DNA of 62,770 nt from Acanthaster planci (lineage: Eukaryota > Echinodermata > Asteroidea > Valvatida > Acanthasteridae). The DNA is taken from the NCBI RefSeq assembly GCF_001949145.1, contig NW_019091410.1, positions 1,349,533 to 1,412,302 on the forward strand. The letters run 5' to 3'. Positions 52,061-62,770 of the stretch are shown here, in pieces. The stretch's first letter is position 1. Every line of letters starts with the position of its first letter. The translations under genes and the position numbers were made by a program. Under the pieces are notes generated by a model, which ran no database searches, had not been told where the DNA came from, and worked only from the letters and a program-made list of their open reading frames with translations.

Positions 52061-55000
52061 GTAAAAAGGATTTTCTTTTCAGGAGAATCGAGTGCAGACA
52101 TTCCACTAATGAATTCTGTGCATAAGTGAACTCATAATAGTGGCAATCTTTACTTTTATAGGACACCTAGATTTTTGTTTCACACAATGTTTAAACTTTG
52201 CACAAGATGTGTATCAATCCAAAACTATCTTTGCAGCCTTTGAAAGTATTCCTAGTCCTCCTTGTATCCAACTGAAGGGTTGAGAAGTCATTTTGTGGAT
52301 GGCATTGCTTGAAAATCTAAATGTGAGATTCTTGCCAGCTTTTTTAATTGACGAGTTCTATTGTGGCGTGATCCTTGAGGTACTGATAGTCATGATTTTG
52401 AGCCCTACTTATAAATAAGAATATTTCACATAATAGCTAGATTCACAGTTGAAATAATCAACAGGGATTGGGAATGATACTTAGATGTAATACACACTGC
52501 TGTCAGCATAAAAGTTTGGTGAAATAATGTCAGATGTTTTATTTTTCATGTGGAAGTTTGGGATAGATATGTTACAGTCATGAATGCACTGACTTGCTTG
52601 GCTGCAATTGTAAACTATTGCAGTTCTCAAAATTCACACTTTAACCACTTGACCAGAGTCCATTTTAAACAGTTAAAAGGTCCTCGGAGTGGTTTTTCTG
52701 TGGCCAGACTTAACCACAGTGGTTGTCAAGTTGTGTTTCACAGTACTTAGTCTTTATGTCCTCAGATGTTCGGTCTGAGGTTTTACGTACATGTATTAGA
52801 CCAAGTCAGATGATGGCCTTTGTGAAAAGCCGTTCATCATAATTCTAATCATTTTCATTTTTCTCTTTGGGGCATAACTTCAATTCAGATTTAACTGCGT
52901 GCGTTTTATTTTGACTGTTGAAAAGGGCTTAGCTAAAGACATACATTTTTGTATTTTGTAAGATTTTTCCAGTCTTTATTCATGCTCTGAGCTGTGAATT
53001 TTCATCAGTAACTCTGGCCTGGAGCAATGATATTAGGAACATGTATGGAATGGATGGAAGTTTTTAAAAAAACGACATTCCAACAACTATTTAGTTCCAA
53101 AATGTGTACTTCCTGTTCAGGAAGTGCAAAATGTGAATCTTCCATATACATGTATGATTATTCTGTGTTTGATTTTAGCCACAAAACTTCCAAACCAATT
53201 TGGTTTTGATTTAGCTTGTTGCAATTTGTTCCATTCTGAAAATATTTAATAAACTTTTCTCAAATGAAAAGAAATGAAACGGTCAAAAGTTTTATATAAC
53301 TGAGACTACAGGTAGGAATTCATTCCTAGTGTGGACATTCCTTTTCTCTTAATTAAGTTTTAAAAACTTGGTGAAACGTTTTATTTTTCTTGAACTGCAA
53401 ACACCTTCAAGCTTGAAATTGGTTGACGTTTTCCTCGACGATTCCTCTTCCTTTTGCTACCAATAACCTCAACCCAGAAATCCTCTAAACTTGTTTTATA
53501 GAGATAGGAAAAAAATCGTGTGTGGGCCTGGCATAATCCACACCAGGTTCACACATTGTGCATTATGTGGATCCACTGCTGTGGATTCGCTAAGTGTTCA
53601 TAGGTCCACACAACGATGGCAAGGTTGGCGTTGTTGATGTTGAAGAGGCTGTGAAACTTGCTTCGCTTTTCTGCAGAAGAATGAACCAGCCCCCCCTCCC
53701 TTGCAAAAATGTGTAACCCCGTGTTTGCCCATCGTTGCGCCCCATCCTCAGGTGACTACTCCCCCACCCCGACATCCGTCATCGGGGCGTTACTGCGAAA
53801 TCTGGAGATAAACGTGCAGACTTTGGCACGAGACAAAGAGGAGGATTTGCGGAAGCTCTACAGCTGTTGGTGGTCCCGGCCCTTACCCGCTGACAAACCC
53901 TACAACAGACTCCTGTGCTTTGAAACCAAAGTGTGAGGAAGTTCTTCTTATAAGGGTCAGGGAACATGTCCCAGCCTGAAGTGGTTGGAACATGTTAGTG
54001 TTCTAACCGTTGATCGCATACTTTCTCTACTGGCAATAGACTATTAGTATTATTCTGGTTTATTCAATTGAAATATACAGGGTAGTCAGCCACATCAGGG
54101 TCGCTGATAAAACCCTATTTACAATAATCTAAAGGCATCACATATCAGTAGGAGGGAATATAAAATAAGAGTATGGAAAATTATTCTTAATTAAAAAAGT
54201 AAAAATAAAAATTGTGAAAAATTAACTTATAAATCTACGTTCACCAAACTGGGGGAAAAAATTTTTTTAAAAATTTGAAGACAGTTCATTCAGGACAGTT
54301 GGTGAAATGATAAATTCTCACTCCAACATACGAGTAAAAATATTACAAATTACAAAAGTTCAGCTAAAACTGGAATTGTAGATTTCATATGTCTATCAAT
54401 TTTACACATTGGTACAACTAACTAGTGTAGTCGTGGAACTGTCTCTGAGTATTCTGGTAGTTGTGTTGTTCAATACGAGCGATTCACCATAGTGCGCCAC
54501 CAAGAGTTTGCAATGCTACATGTACCTGCAGCTGAGATTGACGTCAGGGGCAAAAGGAAATAAACTTTGGGACAATCAAAATTCCCGAAACCTCAGTCAG
54601 AATTTTGTTAAATTTGAAATTTACAATACGTTTTTAGTGACTGGGATCAGTTTTTAGCATGATTGGCTCAACAGGTTTCACTCATCTAGAACATCCAAAT
54701 CGAAGAAAGCACTTTTCAGGTGGTGTGGTAGTCTCGGGGCTCGAAATTGGGCTAATCGTCACGGGAACAAGTACTTAATCCCTAGACAGCTGAATTTGTC
54801 ACTTCATGGGAACAAGTAGCTCCCACACAATATTAAAGACACATGTTCAAGAAAAAAAGGAAAGACCACGTTGCTTGCTGTTGCTTTTGTTTAAATTAAT
54901 GACACTGATAACTACACGGCTTTAAAGCCTTGATCGAGTTGTTATTTTTACGGGCTAGCATGCGACGTACAACTAGTAGTGAGTACAGTACACAACCAGC

Positions 55001-58000
55001 TGGAATCTCAAACATGTTTAGTGATGCTAAGCAAAAAGTCGGGCTCCGGGCCTTTCTAACATGCATATGCGTGCAGACGTAAAAGGGAGCTAACTGCAGC
55101 AATCCAGCGTTTTTGAAACTTCGGTTTCGCTGGTTCCAGCTATTTAGGAGCATGGTGCAAAACCACATGTTTAAGCTATGATTGGAACCAGCGAAACTGA
55201 AGTCTAAGCCGAATCCACTCGTGTGGCTTGAATTTACGCACGAGGGGTCAGTTTCCATACAATGTGACACTGGCCGCTGGTGTGCGCCTGTGTACGTTCA
55301 TGTGTGTACATGCATCACATGCGAGACTGTGGCATGCGCTGACATCGTAAGCAAAATTCGTACCGTGTTATTGTTCCGTGACAAGGCTGATCTGAAGTGA
55401 AGTAAAAAAGTTCAGGTATTTTTCATGACAGAAGTAGAAACGAACGGTAAAAATGTTCAGGTACGTGGAATCAAATGGGCATAAGTACTTGCACCCGTCT
55501 TTATGATATACAGGCGCATTTCTGAGGCAAACAGGCACATTTTAGCTACCTGGGCCCGTTAATTTCGAGCCCTAAGTCTTGACCCCAAGAGTTTTGAAGG
55601 AAAGACGTTGGTGGATTTTTTTCAGTGTCAATGCAATGAAGTAAAATGACCATACAGAAAGTCACTTGCTCTGGTAAACTTTATATTGAATACAGCAAAT
55701 GCGATTTTGATGTACATGTAACGAGTGACATTACACTGTCATCAAACCAAAATTTCTTAATTGTTCAAAATTTCAGGATTTTAGCAGTTTTTGCCCAGCT
55801 AAGAAGCAGTGAACATCGTTTTCGATTAATAAACTCTTCCATTTCGGTTTCAACAGATTTGGGTCTGGGCGCCCCCAGGAGATGGTTAGCGATGTGTTCC
55901 GCTGCCTGGTGCCCTTATTCAACAACAAGGATGGCACAGTTATTGCACCCCTTCTCAATACAGGGAACCAGGTAAAATGCTCGTTTTCAAGATTTGAAAT
56001 TAACATGGAATGCATTATAGCCTTTCAAGAGCTTTCGTGACGTGACTTGTGGTGGTCTAGTGCGGGGTGCTTGTTCGGCGTTTTTCCCACAGTTAGGGAA
56101 CCGCTAACTCTGATCGTTGGCATGAAGAGCTTCCGAGCACCCGACACTCTGGTTTTCAAAGTACTCATGTCCAGTGGCTTGAAGCGTTCAATGAATGCTT
56201 TCACAGATGAATATTTCCTTTTTGGATATTGGCTTCAGTCATTCGAATGGATGATGTATTTTTGGTGTGTGTTCAACAATTTAATCCCCCCAAAACTTTG
56301 AAACCACAACGCATTATTTCACCGCCACTGTCTAGTCCACTGCCGATGTGTCATACATGCATGCACCAGGATGCATGGAGAGCTGCAGAGTCAACTGTGT
56401 GTGTGTAGGGGTGTAGAAATGGGTGTGCAGGCGTGGCATACATAGTGTGGACCTCTGCACAAAAGAAGTCCTCATAATGCAGGGTGCAATGGCGTAGTGT
56501 GGACTCGCACACGTCCACACAATGTTTTCCCCTCTTCAAAACAGCTTCAGAGGCATTTTAGGGTCAAGGTTATCTGTGGCAAGTTGGCAACATGAAGACG
56601 AACAGTCCAGGAAATCATGATCAAATCAAATAAATTTCAACCAAATTTCTTGCCCAGTTTCATCTTTAAAACAATATTTTCAGTAAGGAATTTTTTGCAC
56701 TGAAGAATTGTAGATGAATTGAAAATTTGGGTGTAGAAATACCGATATTGAAAGGTATGTATGTACATACGTGTACATTTGTGCATAATTTGTTGCAAGC
56801 TGAAAATTAATTTAAAAACTTCCAATTTTTTATGTCTGTCCGTTTGTTTTGGAGCATTGTTACCAGAAATTTTTAGAAATCCTTTTGGCTTGAATCTAAT
56901 TACTTCTGATGTTTTGCTGTGAAGGGCTTTGACCAGGTGGTCATGTTGAAGGGGATGGTGGAGGCTGCTGTCAACTGGATGAAGGCCGGCCTGCCCCTGC
57001 GCCTGCTGAAGATTGTCCTGTTCTGCCAAGGCAAAGACGATGAGGCCATGGCAAAGGCCGCCGAGAGGGACTACTCCAGAGTTTTCAAGAGCTTTGAGGA
57101 CCTGAAGGAGTGCTACATGATGAAGGACTTGACCCCCAAGGTACAGCAGAACGTTGCTTGTTCTCAGGATTCTGAGAGTCCACAGGAACAGGGCAGTGAA
57201 CAACTCATACCCGAACAAGCCAATTCAGACTTCAATCAATAACACTTTGGGTTGTTTGCGTGGTTGAAATGAAAGAGAGACTGGACTGGCAATTTTTTTT
57301 CCAACTTGAATGGATTCCCTCATATGAACTTCGCAGCTGACTCCATATTTTGTCACTTAACATACTAAAAGAACCTTAATTCATTGCACTGAAAGGTTCA
57401 AAGAGAGACTGAACTGGCAAGCTTTTTTTTCCAACTTGAATGGTTTGCTTCATAAGAGCTCAGCAATTGACCCCATAATTTGTTACTTAACAAACTGAAA
57501 GAACCTTAATTCATTACATAGTGGGGTTCAAAGAGAGGCTGAACTGGCAACCTTTTTTCCATTCAAATGATTCCTTTATAAGAGCTTAGCAACCAACCAT
57601 GGTCAGATAGCAAAAGAGCCTTCTTCACAGTTGGATCGAAAGAGAGGCAGCACTGGCAGGCTTGTTTCCTCTTGAATGGATTCCTTCTTAAGAGCTTAAC
57701 ATCCAACTTTCTGTTTAATCGTAAAGTGGAAGAACCCTCATGACACGGTCGGTTGACAGAGAGGCTGCACTTGCAACCTGCGGCCACTAATAAAGCTGAA
57801 CATTTTACGATTCAGACCTACCTGGAGTGAACTGGAAGAGTGTCCATTTTGCAAATGTAGCCATGCTTTCATTTGACGTACATGTACATGTAGTTACTGT
57901 ATGTATGCTGAGATGGTCCACTTGATTGCTATGTTCTAGCTATAAAAAATCTACATGTAACTTTGAAATGTATGAGAAATTTAATCAAGCTACTTTAGAA

Positions 58001-60193
58001 ATGTTTAATTTTCTGAGATGGTTCTTTTGCATGCTCATGGTTTGGATGGAGGATAGTAAATTTTTGATTGAAAGGATAATAGTGATTTCTAATTAGAAGT
58101 TGCTCGAGAAGTTTGAATTGAAAGTCCATATGCTGCCTTAAAGGAGCAGTTTTGCTCCAATATTAATTGTCAACCAGTTTCCAACAAGCTACAATGACTT
58201 TCAAAGTCCTGTTGAATAAAACGCTTGTACTCTGACATATATATAAATATGACTTGTAAGATACTTTCATCTACAGCCCTGGAAGAGTAGCTTGTAAAAA
58301 GGCATTCATGTCAGTAAACAATCAGTCAGTACAGATTTGTAAGCCTTCTCCATCAAAAAGATGCCTTTTGAACTGCTTAACTGAATTATATACATCTATG
58401 TTTTCTAGCTTTGAATATATTTAATTGTAGGTTTAGACTTGTCTTTAAGAAAAGAAAGGAAGCGTGCATGTGTATATTGACAGGAAATATTGAATGAAAG
58501 TTTTGAAGAGAAATCGCTAGAAGAGGACTCGGATTTCCTTTGCTTTTTTTGTGAGGGAAAAGGGGAGTGAACAAAATGGCATCAATTTCTAAATTTTTTT
58601 TGAGATTTTAAAAATTCAGACATTTCTCTGTCCATTTTTTTATCTTTTAGTTTTGAAAGACTAATCATGAACAGTGTAATGAAATTGCATCTTTCTATAA
58701 ATAAATGAAAATGTTTTTAAATGAGCTGTTTATGTTAAGGATACATGTACATGAGAGTTTTTCTTGCCATAGCAATTTAGAGAGAGAATTATGTATATAG
58801 ATATATAACAGTAACCAGCTTGCCACAATAAAGAACTTTGTAAATTATGTCATCTCATTTTCTGGTTGTCCCTTCCTTGAAGTAATAATTGTGTAACTGC
58901 CCTTAAAAGTTGAAATTGATCGAGATTTATTAAAATGCTGAACTTAACCTAAAATGTGTCCCCGACCTCTGACCTCAGAACATAAGCCTTAGAAATCGCC
59001 TGTTAGGTTTATAATCATTGATTGTATTGAAGAGCTTGCATGGTTTTTAATATCGCTATCATTGACAGTGTACTTAAAGCTCTTTTCTTTGGTTAGATAA
59101 CTTTCTGGCATTTGTATGTGTATGGGTTTAAAGATTCGAGAAATGAGTTAAACTGCAGTGTGCACTTTTGAAAGGTAAATTTGACATTTTTGTTTGGGTG
59201 TGTATTTGCCTGGTGCCCTGCAAACCATAGGAAGTCACCGTAGATTTTGACGTCTACCTGTCCTTCAGCCAGCACGACACAAAGGTCGTTGACCTCATCA
59301 CTGACAAACTGCACTCCAACAAGTTGGACATATCCGCATCTTCGATAGCCGCCAAATGATGAACATGGACTCGGTGTGGCAGAAAGACATGCATGACGTC
59401 ATGATGCACAGTGCTAGGGTCATCACAGGTAAGAAACGACAGGTTTTCTCCAAAAAAAAGAAAGAAAATGAGAGGAAATCTTGTTAGCAGGCATGAAAAA
59501 ATGTTGGGAGATCAAATTTGTGGTTCTGTGTAACCCAGTATGAGGGAGGTTTAGATGCACGTAATATGCAAGTTTACATGAATGGAAATGCGACAACTTT
59601 TATTGCGCTGGTGCGCGGGTGTTGAATGCCTGTTTGAACAAAATGTAGGGCCTGCATCTTTCCCTTTAATAAAAGGACAAATGATCAATCTCATCCAGTA
59701 AATCACTCAGAAGAAGTTTAATCGGTCATCATAAACCAAGTATGAAAAAATTCCAGGCCATTTAAAGTATAGAATGTGAAAGCTCACCGACAGTTTGAAA
59801 CAATTTTGTTGGCAAAAAATTTACAAATCGGTCATAGTTTTTCAACAATTATCTCACCCCAATGACCACTCATATAGAGATATTTAGATGCTAAACGTTT
59901 GTTCTGATTTGACGCTCACAACCAGTAATGGTTAAAGGAAATCAGATTTTTATCTGACAGTGACCCTTGTAGATGAACCTGTTCTAAAGGCCAATCTTTG
60001 TCGTTTCAATTTTTGTGTAATTTTCCTATACAGTCTTGACGCCCAACTACCTACAGTGCACGGCCTGCATAGAGCAGTACAACATCGCCATGTGCTGCTT
60101 CCGCAAAGCTATGAGGAATATGCTGGCGCCATTCTACGTCGAGGAGAGCCCCCTGCCTACGTACATGACACAAGTGCAGTATGTAGATTGCAG
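51922..60193 (+). CDS. Macro-like domain + TIR domain protein, gene span (3' end not seen)
   Basis: Six exons with consistent phases encode 337 residues before the last visible donor. Residues about 10-195 look like a macro domain: the start reads IQLCLGDITKLKHKDKVDVI, and the C-terminal half has VIAPLLNTGNQGF and LKIVLF, resembling the ADP-ribose-binding GTGxxGF loop and following strand. The usual Asn-rich NAAN segment is replaced by ISAFQ. From about 222 a TIR domain begins (VDFDVYLSFSQHD) and runs through RVITVLTPNYLQ, with Glu297 (CIEQ) at the place of the catalytic glutamate of NAD-cleaving TIRs. The TIR is incomplete: its C-terminal helices should lie past 60193. Exon 5 is frameshifted. 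Function is inference: an NAD/ADP-ribose-linked innate immune or stress protein. No membrane segment or signal peptide is seen. Confidence 0.75.
52061..53751. other. Macro-TIR intron 1
   Basis: AT-rich with no supported gene. The segment at about 53350-53520 shares an old repeat with 28180-28330 (AAACTTGGTGAAA and AACCCA...CCTC-AAACTT stretches). Confidence 0.5.
53752..53932 (+). CDS. Macro-TIR exon 2
   Basis: This 181-nt exon follows CCTCAG. It encodes (G)DYSPTPTSVIGALLRNLEIN, then DKEEDLRKLYSCWWSRPLP and NRLLCFETK. The donor GTGAGG at 53933 leaves two bases (GT) that pair with the A of the next exon to make Val. Confidence 0.8.
53933..55856. other. Macro-TIR intron 2
   Basis: Nothing coding is recognised. 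TGGTTCCAGC at 55130-55140 and its inverse GGAACCAGCGAAACTGAAG at 55184-55202 form a short foldback at about 55109-55205. The intron 55972-56924 is likewise without supported features. Confidence 0.45.
55857..55971 (+). CDS. Macro-TIR exon 3
   Basis: This 115-nt exon follows CAACAG. It encodes (V)FGSGRPQEMVSDVFRCLVPL and NNKDGTVIAPLLNTGNQ. The last segment is the macro phosphate-binding loop, split by the intron just before GF. Confidence 0.82.
56925..57140 (+). CDS. Macro-TIR exon 4 (end of macro domain)
   Basis: This 216-nt, phase-0 exon encodes GFDQVVMLKGMVEAAVNWMK, AGLPLRLLKIVLFCQGKDDE and a charged helical linker ending DLTPK. It has clear codon-like composition and is GC-richer than its introns. 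Donor is GTACAG. Confidence 0.85.
57270..57780. repeat. Degenerate 110-130 bp tandem repeat, five units, in macro-TIR intron 4
   Basis: Units begin AAGAGAGACTGAACTGGCAA at about 57271, 57401, 57530, 57640 and 57757 and share AACTTGAATGGATTCC and AAGAACCTTAATTCATT segments. Divergence between units is considerable, so the array is old. The rest of the intron to 59230 is AT-rich and empty. Confidence 0.8.
59231..59428 (+). pseudogene. Macro-TIR exon 5 (TIR N-terminus) with one-base frameshift
   Basis: This exon follows CCATAG and reads EVTVDFDVYLSFSQHDTKVV and DLITDKLHSNKLD in frame 1. It then runs into TGA at 59357-59359. From about 59329 the homologous TIR sequence continues in another frame (HIRIFDSRQMMNMDSVWQKD, then VMMHSARVIT) to the donor GTAAGA in the phase the next exon needs. 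One base is missing near 59326-59330. As assembled, the product would stop after residue 259. An assembly or sequencing error is as likely as a real lesion. Confidence 0.75.
59544..59760. mobile_element. Family B repeat, partial copy 2
   Basis: GGGAGGTTTAGATGCACGTA, GAATGCCTGTTTGAA and ATCGGTCATCATAAACCAAG occur in the same order as in 41796-42246. The right terminus is not found. It lies 115 bases after the frameshifted exon. Confidence 0.6.
60034..60193 (+). CDS. Macro-TIR exon 6 (TIR core)
   Basis: This 160-nt exon follows ATACAG. It encodes (V)LTPNYLQCTACIEQYNIAMC, then CFRKAMRNMLAPFYVEESPL and YMTQVQYVDC(R). The candidate catalytic Glu297 is in CIEQ. Donor is GTAAAA. No further exon is found in the window. 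Confidence 0.82.
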
Positions 60194-60678
60194 GTAAAAG
60201 AATTACACTTTTAAAGGGTAGCTGCAATGAATTTCTTTAAATGCAGACCTTCAAAATGCACCTTTGTGTCTCAGTTAACCTGATTTTCATCTTTTGCTTC
60301 AGTACTTCAAAGGGTATTTTACTGCCTTTTTGGTTTTTATGCTAATGAATATTTGGATATATGAATATATTATGGAAATAATGAATAATTCCATATTTGT
60401 GAGTAAATGTCTAAACTGTGTTGTCATTTTAGGAAGAAGCCTCAATTTTTAAAAAAATTGTCTCTCACTGACCACATCTGAAGAGAACGGTGATTGGACA
60501 TAAAATATTTAAGACATTGATTCTAGACTACACACTGTTTTCTATTTGTTTTTGGTTTGTTCCATTTCGCCTTTCCTTCCCCCCAAAGTCCACGACTAAA
60601 ATACTTTTTACTCTTCTCCCCTGGGAATTTCACTCAGCAGCATTTCTTTTTTCCCAAATTCTTTTACTGCATCCAAGA

Positions 60679-60825
60679 ATGACCCCACTGGAGTCACTTA
60701 TTCGTCTTATGTTTGAAATTCCTCCCAACTACCACCTCTCCCCACAAGAAATCTGCAAGCTCACTGAACATTTGGCTGATTGCAACTCCGTTGAAGAGGC
60801 CACTTTCAACCGCCTACTAGACTGA
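60679..60825 (+). CDS. Unrecognised small ORF in duplicated repeat, copy 1 (48 aa)
   Basis: The ORF ends MTPLESLIRLMFEIPPNYHL...VEEATFNRLLD, and the frame is open upstream to about 60490. Its last 45 codons recur in the second repeat copy with two amino-acid changes. It may be the end of a mobile-element protein. No domain is recognised. Confidence 0.25.
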   Translation: MTPLESLIRLMFEIPPNYHLSPQEICKLTEHLADCNSVEEATFNRLLD

Positions 60826-61533
60826 TCCGCCTTCTGCACAAGTAGATGCTTCTGGTGCAACCCATGCTAATTTCTAATAATTATTATAAATCCTTTTGTT
60901 TATAATTAATGTAACCAAATACCATTTTATTCCCTCCGCAACCTATCACAACAATTACCTGGGCCTTCATTTTCGTTAATAATGGTTATACTACACTCAA
61001 TTTAATGGTACTTAATGTTTATTAGTTTGTCCAACCCTCGTAATATACTTTTATCCCACTTTTGCAACACCTTAACAGTCCATTTTAATAATAACTCAAA
61101 TCTTATTACTTTCAATTTAAGTCTAATTCATGCAACACTGATATAATTATATTATTAATTTTTTATTCTTAACCAATTGTACGTTTACATAATTATTCAA
61201 TTATAATGCACAAGTCACATCTACCGTCACTGTCAACTCTTTATATTTCTATTTACATTTCATAATTACACATGCTTACTTTTCTTCCGTTATTCCATTT
61301 AGTTATAAATCTTACATAATAATAAATATTTATTAAATTTTATGCATTTGATTTCCCACTTCTCTTTTATTCCATTTAGTCAAAACCTTATATACTTAAA
61401 AAAAAAATTCCTTTTAATCCCTCAGTTGCTATTCACTAAAACCTCCTCATATTGACATAGACATGCTCCCCACCCATTTAAACCATGATTATGATCTTCC
61501 TCCCTTACTACCCACCCTAAACTACATCTCCCG
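60680..61533. repeat. AT-rich repeat, tandem copy 1
   Basis: This segment is nearly identical to 61537-62634, from the ORF end to the sequence ACCCTAAACTACATCTCCCG. It holds a single copy of the 31-bp motif that is expanded in copy 2. Confidence 0.88.
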
Positions 61534-61539
61534 NCCCTA

Positions 61540-61677
61540 ATGGAATCACTTATTCGTCTTATGTTTGAAATTCCTCCCAACTACCACCTCTCCCCACAAG
61601 AAATCTGCAAGCTCACTGAACACTTGGCTGATGGCAACTCCGTTGAAGAGGCCACTTTCAACCGCCTACCAGACTGA
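61540..61677 (+). CDS. Unrecognised small ORF in duplicated repeat, copy 2 (45 aa)
   Basis: It starts MESLIRLMFEIPP and ends NRLPD, collinear with copy 1. The start codon lies five bases after the lone N, so the upstream part was cut at the duplication junction. Confidence 0.25.
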   Translation: MESLIRLMFEIPPNYHLSPQEICKLTEHLADGNSVEEATFNRLPD

Positions 61678-61837
61678 TCCGGCTTCTGCACAAGTAGATG
61701 CTTCTGGTGCAACCCATGCTAATTTCTAATGATTATTATAAATCCTTTTATTGATAATTAATTTAACCCCCAATACCATTTTATTCCCTCCGCAGCCTAT
61801 CACAACAATTACCTGCGCCTTCATTTTCATTAATAAT

Positions 61838-62147
61838 GGTTATACTACACTCAATTCAATGGTACTTAGGTTATACTACACTCAATGCAGTGGTACTTAG
61901 GTTATACTACACTCAATGCAATGGTACTTAGGTTATACTGCACTCAATGCAATGGTACTTAGGTTATACTACACTCAATGCAATGGTACTTAGGTTATAC
62001 TGCACTCAATGCAATGGTACTTAGGTTATACTGCACTCAATGCAATGGTACTTAGGTTATACTGCACTCAATGCAATGGTACTTAGGTTATACTGCACTC
62101 AATGCAATGGTACTTAGGTTATACTGCACTCAATGCAATGGTATTTC
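61838..62147. repeat. 31-bp minisatellite, ten units
   Basis: Ten head-to-tail units of GGTTATACTGCACTCAATGC plus AATGGTACTTA begin at 61838 and every 31 bases after. The units are almost identical, which indicates recent expansion. Copy 1 of the host repeat has one unit. Confidence 0.95.
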
Positions 62148-62770
62148 AGTTATATTAGTTTGTCCAACCCTCTTCATATACTTTTATCCCACTTTTGCAA
62201 CACCTTAACAGTCCATTTTAATAATAACTCAAATCCTACTACACTGTTAAGCCTCCTATAATTTTTTCATTCTTAACCAATTGTACCTTTACATAATTAT
62301 TCAATTATAATGCACAAGTCACATCTACCGTCACTGTCAACTTTTTATGTTTCTATTTACATTTCATAATTACACATGCTTACTTTTCTTCCGTTATTCC
62401 ATTTAGTTATAAATCTTACATAATTATAAATAATTATTAAATTTTATGCATTTGATTTCCCGCTTCTCTTTTATTCCATTTAGTCAAAACCTTCTATACT
62501 TAAAAAAAAAATTCCTTTTGATCCCTCAGTTGCTATTCACTAAAACCTCCTCATATTGACATATACATGCTCCCCACCCATTTAAGCCGTGATTATGATC
62601 TTCCTCCCTTACCACCCACCCTAAACTACATCTCCCGTCCTTCTTTATAATCCCCCATCACCTAATAATGCCCCATAACCTAAATAAAAAACTTCTTCTC
62701 GAAAACAGACTTGCTCCAACATCTACACCTGGCAAAAATTAGCTAAACACAATTCCTTCAAACAATATAC

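Larger units (their letters stand above)
61537..62634. repeat. AT-rich repeat, tandem copy 2
   Basis: Second copy of the segment at 60680, with an N at 61534 exactly at the joint. Differences are scattered substitutions, a deletion near 62250 and the minisatellite expansion at 61838-62147. Confidence 0.88.

Noticed and set aside
60490-60678. Upstream extension of the small ORF as part of the macro-TIR gene
   Set aside because: It has no acceptor in the phase left by exon 6 and no TIR similarity, and it runs into a repeat.

Overview
The window is eukaryotic, from an animal. It has spliced genes with GT-AG introns, long introns full of short inverted-repeat transposons and tRNA-derived SINEs, one 553-base assembly gap (50556-51108) and one isolated N (61534). 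The very frequent palindromic string TACATGTACATGTA and the AGCGCCCTCT motifs fit a marine invertebrate, perhaps an echinoderm or other invertebrate deuterostome. The species is not decidable from sequence alone, and this placement is inference.

Gene 1 (minus strand, 7257-26112, probably beginning at 48424) is a complete PDPK1/PDK1 orthologue, the 3-phosphoinositide-dependent protein kinase. I placed 13 consecutive coding exons plus a likely small first exon. All splice phases agree and give 571 residues, against about 556 in human. The glycine loop, VAIK lysine, HRD, DFG, activation-loop serine, PIF pocket and C-terminal PH domain are all readable. The intron at 17060-19434 has a textbook U12-type (minor spliceosome) donor and branch site. 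The first intron is about 22 kb and is the most repeat-rich part of the window.

Gene 2 (plus strand, 51922-60193, 3' end beyond or lost) lies head-to-head with PDPK1 about 3.5 kb away. Six phase-consistent exons encode a macro-domain-like module followed by a TIR domain. This pairing links ADP-ribose recognition to a fold that often cleaves NAD+ or signals in immunity. The first TIR exon carries a one-base frameshift in this assembly. I regard this gene as the most interesting content here.

Region by region: 1-7256 is PDPK1 3' flank with tandem repeats and no supported gene. 7257-26112 holds the PDPK1 exons and MITE-bearing introns. 26113-48400 is the giant intron, with two SINEs, pogo-like, piggyBac-like and other foldback elements, a nested-insertion site at 39.5-40.9 kb and a 20-bp minisatellite at 31.5 kb; a third SINE copy also lies here. 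48425-51921 is the shared 5' intergenic region and contains the gap. 51922-60193 is the macro-TIR gene. 60194-62770 is an imperfect tandem duplication of an AT-rich repeat, with a 31-bp minisatellite in the second copy and the lone N at the junction.
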